The translations under genes were made by a program, and so were the position numbers. Shown in pieces: positions 53,643 through 61,255 of a stretch of DNA of 64,000 nucleotides. Position 1 is the first letter of the stretch, and every line of letters begins with the position of its first letter. The notes beneath the pieces were generated by a model. The model did not search any database. It saw only the letters and a program-made list of their open reading frames with translations, and was not told where the DNA came from. Source of the DNA: Novosphingobium sp. (GTDB taxonomy: Bacteria; Pseudomonadota; Alphaproteobacteria; Sphingomonadales; Sphingomonadaceae); the NCBI RefSeq assembly GCF_030699305.1, contig NZ_JAUYNB010000021.1:124001-188000 (forward strand), read 5' to 3'.

Positions 53643-54337
53643 TTCGAAATCCTCAGGTCACCCAGAGATTCCGCGATTTTGCTGAAAACTTCGCTAAGCT
53701 CGGCAGAATTAGCTGCTTCGAACGATCGGCCAGGACCGGCGCACTCAGTCATGATCGGGTTGAGCGACGTGCCGAACCCGATCACCCAGACAGTAATGTT
53801 CTTCTTTTTCACTTCGTTGCACGCTGCGGCAAAGCGGCGTTCGACCACCCCGGTCAGGCTCAGGCCCAGCTTCGGCGCGGCCGGATCCCACCGCCGCCGG
53901 TCGAGCGGTTCGACGCCGTACGCGCCATAGGTCACATCCAGCGCCTGCGTTTCCCCGTCGGTCAGGAAAATCATGTGGCGCGCGGTCGGCTTGCCTGCGA
54001 CGTCCTGGTTGTCGGCCGCAAAGATCCCGCTGCCGGACAGCAAGCGGCCTCCCCAGATCATCCCGACATCGCTCACCACTGGCGGCAGTTCGCCGGTGAT
54101 GATGATATCCGAACCCAGCTTCTTGCGGGCGGCCAGCACCCCGGAATCGCAGGCTTGCTGAAGACGCGACTGGGCGAGGTATGACCGGCCCATGTCCACC
54201 CCGCCGCCGACCATCGCCAGCAACGGCACCACCCCCGCCGCGATCATCGCCAGCGTGTTGCCGCTTGCATCGCTGGCCAGGCGGCGAAGCAGTGCGTGGT
54301 GCTCGTGGAGGGGCTGGGTATGACGGCTACGATCCAT
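53639..54337 (-). CDS. Shortened TadG-like protein lacking its centre
   Basis: 232-residue protein. Residues about 22-75 match the TadG N-terminus (SGNTLAMIAAGVVPLLAMVG, AQSRLQQACDSGVLAARKKL). At about 76-88 it jumps directly to the late part of the TadG VWA domain, VGMIWGGRLLSGSGIFAADN with RHMIFLTDGETQALDV, GAYGVEPLDRRRW, VWVIGFGTS and FEAANSAELSEVFSKIAESL. Full-length relatives are around 600 residues. The MIDAS start DxSxS and everything between are missing, yet the frame is intact. It may be an internal deletion; function is doubtful or altered. Four-base overlap with the next gene. Confidence 0.75.
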   Translation of the reverse strand: MDRSRHTQPLHEHHALLRRLASDASGNTLAMIAAGVVPLLAMVGGGVDMGRSYLAQSRLQQACDSGVLAARKKLGSDIIITGELPPVVSDVGMIWGGRLLSGSGIFAADNQDVAGKPTARHMIFLTDGETQALDVTYGAYGVEPLDRRRWDPAAPKLGLSLTGVVERRFAAACNEVKKKNITVWVIGFGTSLNPIMTECAGPGRSFEAANSAELSEVFSKIAESLGDLRISK

Positions 54338-54374
54338 CAGTTTCGCCCATGTTGCAGTAATATCAGGATATTCC

Positions 54375-54391
54375 CATAGCCGACGGCTATG
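54375..54391. promoter_or_regulatory. Small hairpin in the gap between the two Tad gene groups
   Basis: CATAGCC and GGCTATG around GAC, in the AT-richer 139-base gap upstream of the shortened TadG gene. It could be an operator or a weak terminator. Confidence 0.3.
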
Positions 54392-54476
54392 ATGAAGCGC
54401 CGAAGGAACGTGGTTAATAAATTCTACAAGGGAATTTAAATTGCCAAACTTCCATGACTTTCAGCCGGGGTTGCGA

Positions 54477-54911
54477 TCAGCTTTCAATCAGGAAAACCGG
54501 GCGCGAGTAGGTTATGGGAATGGCCTCGACCCCGATCAGTTTCAGCATTGATGGAATTCGGTATGTCAGGGTCAGCGTTTTCTCCGTGGCTCCCGCGACA
54601 CGTTGGTCAGCGGCATCGGCAATGGTCACATCAAGCTGCGATGTTCTCAGGCCGTAAGGACTGCGGATTGCCACGCTGCGGGCATATGCCTGCAGCTGTG
54701 TATCGCTCAGCCGGTTAGCGGATTGATAGTTGACCACGGCATAACGCGTGACATCGGCCGAAGCACTGCGCAGCGCGTTATAGTTCTGCATGCCGATGCC
54801 AAATTGCAGGACAGCAAATATCATGGCCAGAAAGGCTGGCGCAATCAATGCAAATTCAACGACAACACCGCCATCTTGTTTGCGCCAAAGCTGAATCAGA
54901 TAGCACTTCAT
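54477..54911 (-). CDS. TadE-like pilus assembly protein
   Basis: 144-residue pseudopilin-like protein. The N-terminus KCYLIQLWRKQDGGVVVEFA leads into a helix (about 18-40, FALIAPAFLAMIFAVLQFGI), the classic TadE pattern with Glu five residues into the hydrophobic stretch. The rest is a small extracytoplasmic domain ending YSRPVFLIES. ATG 54911 overlaps the upstream stop by four bases. Last gene of the first Tad group. Confidence 0.82.
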   Translation of the reverse strand: MKCYLIQLWRKQDGGVVVEFALIAPAFLAMIFAVLQFGIGMQNYNALRSASADVTRYAVVNYQSANRLSDTQLQAYARSVAIRSPYGLRTSQLDVTIADAADQRVAGATEKTLTLTYRIPSMLKLIGVEAIPITYSRPVFLIES

Positions 54912-55387
54912 GCCGGGTTGGTCGCCTGTTTGAACAGAACGTATCGTTCTATGTTGAAGTCGATCGAGTTCTTGATGCCAAACTTTGTCCAGATAGGTTC
55001 GTATTCGTCTGTGATAGTGATTTTGACGTAACTGGTGACTTTGGCGTTCGCCGCGCACTCACTGACCGCAGTGACATAGGCGGCGCTGTCGTTGCAGCGG
55101 TAAACGGCGGCTACGCTCACTTTGTCCGCTTCCAGATTGGCCGATGCCATGATTACTTCACGCAAGGTCTGGCGCTTCTCCGAAGTATCCGGATCCACGG
55201 CCAGTGCGATGGCCTGCGCTTCGGCGACAGCGCCCTGCAGTTCGCTCTGTCGGGCCACCATGCTGCTGATCTGGAAGGCGCCCAGGCTGAGCAGCACGAT
55301 CACTGGCGCGATCAACGCCGTCTCGATCGCCATCACCCCGGCCGTTTCGCCCGCCAACCGGCGGACTGCATGGTGCCGGCGCATCAT
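54908..55387 (-). CDS. TadE-like pilus assembly protein
   Basis: 159-residue pseudopilin-like protein starting MMRRHHAVRRLAGETAGVMA, with the TadE motif in MAIETALIAPVIVLLSLGAF (about 19-38). The extracytoplasmic part has two cysteines (YRCNDSAA, SECAANAK) likely to form a disulphide. The first ATG overlaps the TadG-like stop by four bases, and an equally possible ATG follows directly. Second gene of the group. Confidence 0.8.
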   Translation of the reverse strand: MMRRHHAVRRLAGETAGVMAIETALIAPVIVLLSLGAFQISSMVARQSELQGAVAEAQAIALAVDPDTSEKRQTLREVIMASANLEADKVSVAAVYRCNDSAAYVTAVSECAANAKVTSYVKITITDEYEPIWTKFGIKNSIDFNIERYVLFKQATNPA

Positions 55388-56973
55388 ACCACCAGCTTCA
55401 CTTTGCTGATCTCGTTCGCCACCACCGAATCCTCGGTCATGCCGGCGGGGCAGAACGTCGTCATGTTGGCCGTACCGGTGATCGTGATCGTGGCTGCTGC
55501 AATCATCAGGCATTGGCTGGTCACGCTGGCCGTGCCGGAGAAGTCGATGCCGCTTTTCGACAGATAGATCGTACCGTTGAGCACAGTCTCGGCGTTGCCA
55601 TTCAGGCGGTTCTGGTTGGTGCCGCTTGAATTGCGATCCTCGAACACCAGCATCCCGGCCAGCTTGTTGGCCTCGGCTTCGGCGATCCCGCGCGCGATCA
55701 GGTCCGACGCCTGGATGGCAGTCAGGCTGACTTTCGATCCGCCGTTGATTTTCAGATGGGCGCCGTTCTTAAGCACGAACATCACGCCCGCGCCGGTCAC
55801 TTCATACTGCCCGCTGATTTCCAGACCACCGCCATCGATGACATAGACGCCCGGCGCAAAGATCGTTGTGCAGTCGACCTTGATGCCGCCGGAATACGTG
55901 CCGGGGACGGTCGTCGCCAGATCGGGCGTCGTGGTTGATGTGACGTTGGTATAATTGGTCGTGGTAACGGTCGTTGCCTTTTCCCAGGTGGTATTGCTGG
56001 AACTGCCGTTGACGGCAGTCCAGACCACGGTGGTAGTCACGACGATGCCTTCGACCGTCTCGTTGGAAACGATCGTGTAGGTTTGCGACGTTGACGAAGT
56101 GCTGGGGTTCTTCTGCTTGTTGTAATTGGTCTGGGTCGCCGTTTCGTAATCTGCGCCCTTCCAATAGGTGTAAGTCGTGCTGTTGTCCTTTGCGACGTTG
56201 GCGCGCGTGGTCTTGCTGCCCTTGACGCAGTTGTAGGTGCGGGCAGTGCGGCTCTCCACCGGATTGGGCGCGGTCAGGGTTTTGAACGGGTCCTGCAACC
56301 CTTCCAGATATTCATGCACTTCGTCATCGGTGTTGTTATCGAACCAATCGTCGATACCGCCACGCGACAGAACCCAGCCTGCGTTGATTTCCGGGTTACC
56401 GTTGATAATGATTGCCTGATCGGACGTGGATAACGCCGCCATTCCGCAGCCAGCGGTCAGAACCGATGTGCCGCTCACCGTGATCGCACCGTCATCGTCT
56501 TCGTCGACCGCCACCAGACAACTGGTGAAGCTGGCACCCTCGGAATAGGCCGCCTGGGCATAGGCGCCCACCGTCACCGACCGACCGGTCATGAAGCTGG
56601 AAAAAGGTAGCGTCCGCGTCACTTCCGCCGAAACGGTAACGCTGTTGCCACTGCCGCCGGAATAGTTCGCCAGCGACACTTCCGGCGTACTGACATGATC
56701 TTTGGTCGCGGAAAGGTTGGACGTGAACTCCTGACGGGCGCGGGCGGCGTAGAGGTCCTTCGATGCGGTCTGGGTACGCGCCCAGGCACCGGCCAGCGCG
56801 GCCTGATCGACCGCGAACTGCAATTCACGCTTCCACATGTACCACTGGGCGGTATCCACAGCCAGCCCGGAGCCACCGATCATGGCGGGCAGGCCCAATG
56901 CGAACAGCAGTGTCGCATTACCGCTGGTGCCACCGCGCAGGCGGCGCATCTGACGTCGGATCGAGTCGAGCAT
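55384..56973 (-). CDS. TadG-like Flp pilus assembly protein with Thr/Ser-rich insert
   Basis: 529-residue protein. The N-terminal TadG domain (about 13-80: SGNATLLFALGLPAMIGGSG, WKRELQFAVDQAALAGAWAR) includes the membrane helix. A region of about 110 residues from roughly 255 to 360 is dominated by Thr, Ser, Asn and Val. The C-terminal third has a right-handed beta-helix-like pattern (VYVIDGGGLEISGQYEVTGA, KNGAHLKINGGSKVSLTAIQ), often seen in Tad-linked proteins. GGGGG precedes ATG 56973; longer in-frame starts add cysteine-rich non-conserved text. First gene of a leftward group of three. Predicted anchored in the inner membrane with a periplasmic or surface domain. Confidence 0.8.
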   Translation of the reverse strand: MLDSIRRQMRRLRGGTSGNATLLFALGLPAMIGGSGLAVDTAQWYMWKRELQFAVDQAALAGAWARTQTASKDLYAARARQEFTSNLSATKDHVSTPEVSLANYSGGSGNSVTVSAEVTRTLPFSSFMTGRSVTVGAYAQAAYSEGASFTSCLVAVDEDDDGAITVSGTSVLTAGCGMAALSTSDQAIIINGNPEINAGWVLSRGGIDDWFDNNTDDEVHEYLEGLQDPFKTLTAPNPVESRTARTYNCVKGSKTTRANVAKDNSTTYTYWKGADYETATQTNYNKQKNPSTSSTSQTYTIVSNETVEGIVVTTTVVWTAVNGSSSNTTWEKATTVTTTNYTNVTSTTTPDLATTVPGTYSGGIKVDCTTIFAPGVYVIDGGGLEISGQYEVTGAGVMFVLKNGAHLKINGGSKVSLTAIQASDLIARGIAEAEANKLAGMLVFEDRNSSGTNQNRLNGNAETVLNGTIYLSKSGIDFSGTASVTSQCLMIAAATITITGTANMTTFCPAGMTEDSVVANEISKVKLVV

Positions 56974-57117
56974 GGTGCCCCCAAAAAAGTTCTTCAACGC
57001 ACAGGCGATACACCAGCGTAGTATCCGCTCCTTGAAGCAACAGGGTAAACGGCGCGTTACTTTTCGCTGGTTTTCCAAGCGTTGCAGCGCTTTGCATCCG
57101 CTGGATGGGGGTGTAGC

Positions 57118-57789
57118 GTGACCCGCGCAACCATGGCCGATTCCGCCCTTCTTGAAGCAATCCCCACCGAACAGCGGTTGGCGCTGGCCTATGCGCGCAA
57201 CCCGGACAAACCCTTAATGCTGGCGCTTTTTTTGCTCGATGCGCGGCTGGCTGCCACCGTGCGCGGCGGGCGGGAGCCGGTGCTGGCCCAGATCAAGCTG
57301 GCCTGGTGGCGGGAGCAGCTGGCAAAGGACGCGGCGGATCGGCCTGCCGGGGAGCCGCTGCTGGCGATGCTGGCCCCGCTGGCGGCGGAAGGCGCGGCGC
57401 TGGGGCGGATGGTCGATGGCTGGGAACAGTTGCTGGGTGATTCGCCGCTGCCGTCCGGCGCGCTGGAATGCTTTGCCGATGGGCGCGGCGCGGCCTTTGC
57501 CGCACTCGCCCGCCACATCGGTGAACCCGCCGCCGCACCAGCGGCGGAGCGCGCGGCGCGCGGCTGGGCGCTGGCCGATCTTGCCGCCAAGCTGGGGCAG
57601 GCCGAAGAACGCGCCGCCGCGCTGGATTTGGCCGCCCGGCAGGACTGGGCGCGCATTGCCCTGCCGCGCCGGTTGCGGCCCTTGCAGGTGCTGCACGGGC
57701 TGGCCCGGCGCGAACGCGGGCAGGGGCCGCTGCTGGCGGGACCGGGGGCGCTGCTTGTCGCCACGCGGATCGGGTTGTCGGGTTTTTAG
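57118..57789 (+). CDS. Squalene/phytoene synthase-fold protein, probably non-catalytic
   Basis: 223-residue, all-helical, Ala/Arg-rich protein. The segment LALAYARNPDKPLMLALFLL with DARLAATV and LAQIKLAWWREQLAKDAADR matches the start of the squalene/phytoene synthase fold (the ALFALD..., IRLQWWR pattern). The two DxxxD magnesium motifs of true synthases are not visible and the length is short, so it probably resembles NDUFAF6-like members of unknown function. GTG 57118 with GGGGGT upstream or ATG 57133 may be the start. It is divergent from the Tad genes. Confidence 0.65.
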   Translation: MTRATMADSALLEAIPTEQRLALAYARNPDKPLMLALFLLDARLAATVRGGREPVLAQIKLAWWREQLAKDAADRPAGEPLLAMLAPLAAEGAALGRMVDGWEQLLGDSPLPSGALECFADGRGAAFAALARHIGEPAAAPAAERAARGWALADLAAKLGQAEERAAALDLAARQDWARIALPRRLRPLQVLHGLARRERGQGPLLAGPGALLVATRIGLSGF

Positions 57790-57807
57790 GATAGGGAGGT
57801 CGGCTGG

Positions 57808-58275
57808 ATGAACCGTGTGATCCTGGGGGCGGTTTCCGCGCTGTTGATGGCCGGGGCCGGATTGTTCTGGTGGCAGGGCCAGGCCGCGACCGAAGCCGCC
57901 GCTCCGCTGCCGCCAACCGTGGCCGAAGTGGACGAGCGGCCGGCATTCGATGAACTTCCGGAGGAGGACGGCGAAGGGCTGATCGGCCCGGCGCTGCCGC
58001 ACGTGGACGAGGACACGCGCGAGGAAAAACGCTTCAACCGGCTGGACCGCAACCGTGACAATCTGGTCAGCCGCAACGAAGCCCTGATGCCGCGCGTCGC
58101 CGCGTTCCGCAAGCTCGATACCGATGGCAACAACCTGCTCAGCTTTGAAGAATGGGCGGTGGCGACCTCCAACCGCTTCAAGGGCGCGGACGCCAATGGG
58201 GACAGCCAGCTGACCCGGCAGGAGTTTGTCAAAACCCGGCCCAGGCAACCGAAAAAGCCCGCCTGCCGCTGTTAG
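57808..58275 (+). CDS. Membrane-anchored EF-hand calcium-binding protein
   Basis: 155-residue protein with an N-terminal hydrophobic segment (about 5-24, ILGAVSALLMAGAGLFWWQG) serving as anchor or uncleaved signal, an acidic/Pro stretch, and three EF-hand loops: DRNRDNLVSRNE, DTDGNNLLSFEE and DANGDSQLTRQE. The last two fit the canonical loop well, while the first is less complete. Probably a periplasmic calcium-binding or structural protein. It follows the previous gene by 18 bases with AGGGAGG before the ATG, so the two may be co-transcribed. Confidence 0.82.
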   Translation: MNRVILGAVSALLMAGAGLFWWQGQAATEAAAPLPPTVAEVDERPAFDELPEEDGEGLIGPALPHVDEDTREEKRFNRLDRNRDNLVSRNEALMPRVAAFRKLDTDGNNLLSFEEWAVATSNRFKGADANGDSQLTRQEFVKTRPRQPKKPACRC

Positions 58276-58294
58276 GCCTGCCTTTCCCAGCCCG

Positions 58295-58325
58295 GTCACC
58301 CCGGACTTGATCCGGGATCCCGCTG
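58295..58325. repeat. Palindromic repeat, family B, half copy
   Basis: GTCACCCCGGACTTGATCCG and following bases, as in the 35487 and 39194 elements, but with no complementary second arm before the trmFO stop codon. Confidence 0.7.
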
Positions 58326-58351
58326 GTCTTCGTGCGCGGGGTGGCGGGCCA

Positions 58352-59692
58352 TCACACCGCTGTCAGCCACCCCGCCAGATCCTGCTTGGCGCGGGCGGTG
58401 TAGGCTTCCTTGCGCTGTTTCTTTTTCACTTCTGCCGGGGGCGGCGGGAACAGGCCGAAGTTGATGTTCATCGGCTGATAGCTGTCCGCCTCGGCATCGC
58501 CGGTGATGTGTGACAGCAGCGCGCCCAGCGCGGTGGTGCGGGGCGGCGGGGTCCACGGGGTTCCGGAGATTTCGGCCGCCGCCATCAGGCCCGCCATCAG
58601 CCCTACGGCCGAGCTTTCGACATAGCCTTCGCAGCCCGTCACTTGTCCGGCAAAACGGATATGCGGCGCGGATTTAAGGCGTAGCTGGCGGTCCAGCAAC
58701 TCGGGCGAGTTCAGGAACGTGTTGCGATGCAGCCCGCCCAGCCGCGCGAACTCGGCGTTCTCAAGCCCCGGAATGGTGCGGAACAGGCGGACCTGCTCGG
58801 CGTGCTTCAGCTTGGTCTGGAAGCCGACCATGTTCCAGATCGTGCCCAGCTTGTTGTCCTGGCGCAGCTGGACCACGGCATGGGGCCAGCGCCCGCCCGG
58901 AAATTCGGGCGTCGCCTCGTGCGGGTTGTCCAGCCCGACCGGCTTCATCGGCCCGAACCGCAGCGTATCGACCCCGCGTTCGGCCATCACCTCGATCGGC
59001 ATGCAGCCTTCGAAATAGGGGGTATTGGCCTCCCATTCGCGGAATTCAGTCTTTTCACCGGCCATCAGCCCGGCGTGAAAGGCCAGATACTGCTCCCTGG
59101 TCATCGGGCAATTGATGTAATCCTTGGTCTCGCCCTTATCCCAGCGGCTGGCCATCCAGCAGATGTCCATGTCGATGCTGTCGCGGTAGACGATCGGCGC
59201 GATCGCATCGAAGAACGCCAGGCTGTCCGCGCCGGTTGCCTGCCCGATGCTGCCCGCCAGCGCGGCGGCGGTGAGCGGCCCGGTGGCGATGATGGTCAGG
59301 CCAGCGGCGGGCAGAGTGTCGATCCGTTCGCGCACCACCTCCAGCGTCGGCTGCGCGGCGAGCGCGGCCTCGACTTCGGCGGAAAACACGTCGCGGTCCA
59401 CGGCGAGCGCCGACCCGGCGGGAACCTCGGCCTTGGCCGCCGCTGCCATCACCAGCGAATCGAGCTGGCGCATCTCGTGGTGGAGCAGCCCGACCGCGTT
59501 CTTTTCATGATCGTCGGAGCGGAAACTGTTGGAGCAGACCAGTTCGGCCAGCCCCGTGGTCTGGTGCGCGGGGCTCATGTCGCCGCTGCCGCGCATTTCC
59601 GACAGGCGCACTTTCAGCCCGCGTTTCGCCAGTTGCCAGGCCGCTTCGCTGCCGGCCAGTCCGCCGCCGATGATGTGAATGTCATATGCCAT
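58352..59692 (-). CDS. trmFO: tRNA (uracil-54-C5)-methyltransferase TrmFO
   Basis: Folate- and FAD-dependent enzyme making ribothymidine at position 54 of tRNA with methylenetetrahydrofolate as carbon donor. The 446-residue protein begins with the FAD motif [20 protein letters not shown], followed by [20 protein letters not shown] containing the catalytic Cys, then [20 protein letters not shown] with a second conserved Cys, and [20 protein letters not shown]. Length is normal. It is read toward a half repeat and is divergent from the YhhN-like gene. Confidence 0.96.
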   Translation of the reverse strand: MAYDIHIIGGGLAGSEAAWQLAKRGLKVRLSEMRGSGDMSPAHQTTGLAELVCSNSFRSDDHEKNAVGLLHHEMRQLDSLVMAAAAKAEVPAGSALAVDRDVFSAEVEAALAAQPTLEVVRERIDTLPAAGLTIIATGPLTAAALAGSIGQATGADSLAFFDAIAPIVYRDSIDMDICWMASRWDKGETKDYINCPMTREQYLAFHAGLMAGEKTEFREWEANTPYFEGCMPIEVMAERGVDTLRFGPMKPVGLDNPHEATPEFPGGRWPHAVVQLRQDNKLGTIWNMVGFQTKLKHAEQVRLFRTIPGLENAEFARLGGLHRNTFLNSPELLDRQLRLKSAPHIRFAGQVTGCEGYVESSAVGLMAGLMAAAEISGTPWTPPPRTTALGALLSHITGDAEADSYQPMNINFGLFPPPPAEVKKKQRKEAYTARAKQDLAGWLTAV

Positions 59693-59772
59693 GCGCCCCC
59701 CACTAACGCTTGCGCGGGCGAAATTACAGCGCCAAGCAGCGTGGTCAGTCTTAAGTCCGGGGGGAACCAGCC

Positions 59773-60435
59773 ATGCCGCATCGCGCCTTGATCGAGAAAC
59801 GCCCCTGGCTGCTGGCCAGTCTGGCCGCCGGGATCAGTTTCTGGTTCGTGAAGGATTCGGACCTGCCGGGGCTGTATCAGATGGCGTGGAAGGGGGCAGG
59901 GGTGGCCCTGCTCGCCGTCTATGCACTGGCGCGGCACAAGGGCGCGGATTCGCGGACAATTGCGGCGGTCATGGCGTTTGGCGCGCTGGGCGATGTGCTG
60001 ATCGAACTGATGCTGGAGGCCGGGGCGGTGGCGTTCCTGATCGGGCACCTGATCGCGATCCGGCTCTATTGGCAGCACCGCCGGGTGGCGACCAGTTTCA
60101 GCCAGAACGCGGCGGCGGCGGCATTTCTGGTCCTGATCCCGGCGATCAGTTTCCTGCTGCCCGCCGACCGCGCGGCCGCACCGGGCATCGCGCTCTATGC
60201 ACTGGGGCTGGCGGCGATGACGGCGGCGGCGTGGACGAGCAGCTTCCCGCGCTACCGGGTGGGAATCGGCGCGGTGATGTTCGCCGTGTCGGACTTGCTG
60301 ATTTTCGCAGAGCTGGGACCGCTCGCATCCAGTCCGCTGCCGGGGCTGCTGATCTGGCCGCTCTATTACTTCGGGCAGTTCCTGATCTGCACCGGGGTGA
60401 TCGGCGAACTCAGGAGCCGCTCCACGCCGCAATAG
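59773..60435 (+). CDS. Lysoplasmalogenase-like (YhhN family) membrane protein
   Basis: 220-residue polytopic membrane protein with about eight hydrophobic segments from residue 10 to the end. The core reads [20 protein letters not shown], with further helices HLIAIRLYW and [20 protein letters not shown], and [12 protein letters not shown] late in the protein. GDVLIE and VSDLLIF carry the acidic residues proposed as active site of the family, which cleaves the vinyl-ether bond of lysoplasmalogens. Bacterial substrates are uncertain. Its last 26 bases overlap the convergent dioxygenase gene. Confidence 0.83.
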   Translation: MPHRALIEKRPWLLASLAAGISFWFVKDSDLPGLYQMAWKGAGVALLAVYALARHKGADSRTIAAVMAFGALGDVLIELMLEAGAVAFLIGHLIAIRLYWQHRRVATSFSQNAAAAAFLVLIPAISFLLPADRAAAPGIALYALGLAAMTAAAWTSSFPRYRVGIGAVMFAVSDLLIFAELGPLASSPLPGLLIWPLYYFGQFLICTGVIGELRSRSTPQ

Positions 60436-61255
60436 TGGTGCGGTGCAGTTCGCGGCGGTGGCCAGCATAGCCGCCGGTCGCGCGGTGCAGGACAGAGCGG
60501 TTGTCCCACATCACCAGCATCCCCGGCTCCCAGTGGTGGCGATAGACGAAGCGGTCATCGCCCTGCCAGGTCTGCAAGTCCATCAGCAGCGCGATGGCGG
60601 CGTCCTGCGCCAGTCCCTCGATCGCGATGATATAGCCCAGCGTCGAATAGAACCCCCGCCGCCCGGTTTCGGGATGGGCCGGGACCAGCGGATGGGTCTG
60701 GGTGGCGAGCGCCGCCTCGCTGGGGCGAATGTCCATGCTGCGGCCCGCATCGCGCGCGCCATAGGTGCCGTCCGGGGCGTAAGGCAGGCGGGCGGAATGG
60801 ACCGCGACCAGATCGGCATAACGGGCCTGCTGCTCGCCGGTCAGCGCGTCCCACGCCATGTGCTGGTTGGCAAACAGCGTATCCCCGCCAACCGGGGGAA
60901 TATCGACCGCCATCAGGCAGGTGCCAGCCGGCGGGCGGGCCTGAAAGCTCCAGTCCGCGTGCCAGTTTTCGGCGAACAGCGGTGACTGTTCATCCGCCTC
61001 GCGCCGGATCGCGGCAATGTGCTGACGGCCGGGGATCGGGGCAAAGAACGGATCGTCCCCGAACCCGCCGAACGCCAGCGTGAAGCGTTCCAGATCATCG
61101 TCGCCGATCTGCTGGTCGGGGAAGGCCAGCACGTGGTGTTCCAGCCACGCCCTGCGGATTGCTGCGACGGTGCCCGGTTCCAGTGGCTGCGACAGGTCAA
61201 CCCCGGTCACGCGCGCGCCGCACGCCTGACCGGAAGGTTCGACCCGCAGCGCCAT
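60410..61255 (-). CDS. TauD/TfdA-family alpha-ketoglutarate-dependent dioxygenase
   Basis: 281-residue Fe(II)/2-oxoglutarate dioxygenase. Iron ligands are visible in NWHADWSF (HxD, about residues 98-100) and in LVMWDNRSVLHRATGGY (distal His), with the oxoglutarate-binding Arg in [11 protein letters not shown]. The opening GARVTGVDLSQPLEPGTVAA is standard for the family. The substrate could be taurine, another sulfonate or a phenoxyacetate-type acid; nothing nearby decides. Its ATG overlaps the gyrA stop by one base, so it is apparently co-translated with gyrA, an arrangement without obvious logic. Confidence 0.87.
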   Translation of the reverse strand: MALRVEPSGQACGARVTGVDLSQPLEPGTVAAIRRAWLEHHVLAFPDQQIGDDDLERFTLAFGGFGDDPFFAPIPGRQHIAAIRREADEQSPLFAENWHADWSFQARPPAGTCLMAVDIPPVGGDTLFANQHMAWDALTGEQQARYADLVAVHSARLPYAPDGTYGARDAGRSMDIRPSEAALATQTHPLVPAHPETGRRGFYSTLGYIIAIEGLAQDAAIALLMDLQTWQGDDRFVYRHHWEPGMLVMWDNRSVLHRATGGYAGHRRELHRTTIAAWSGS

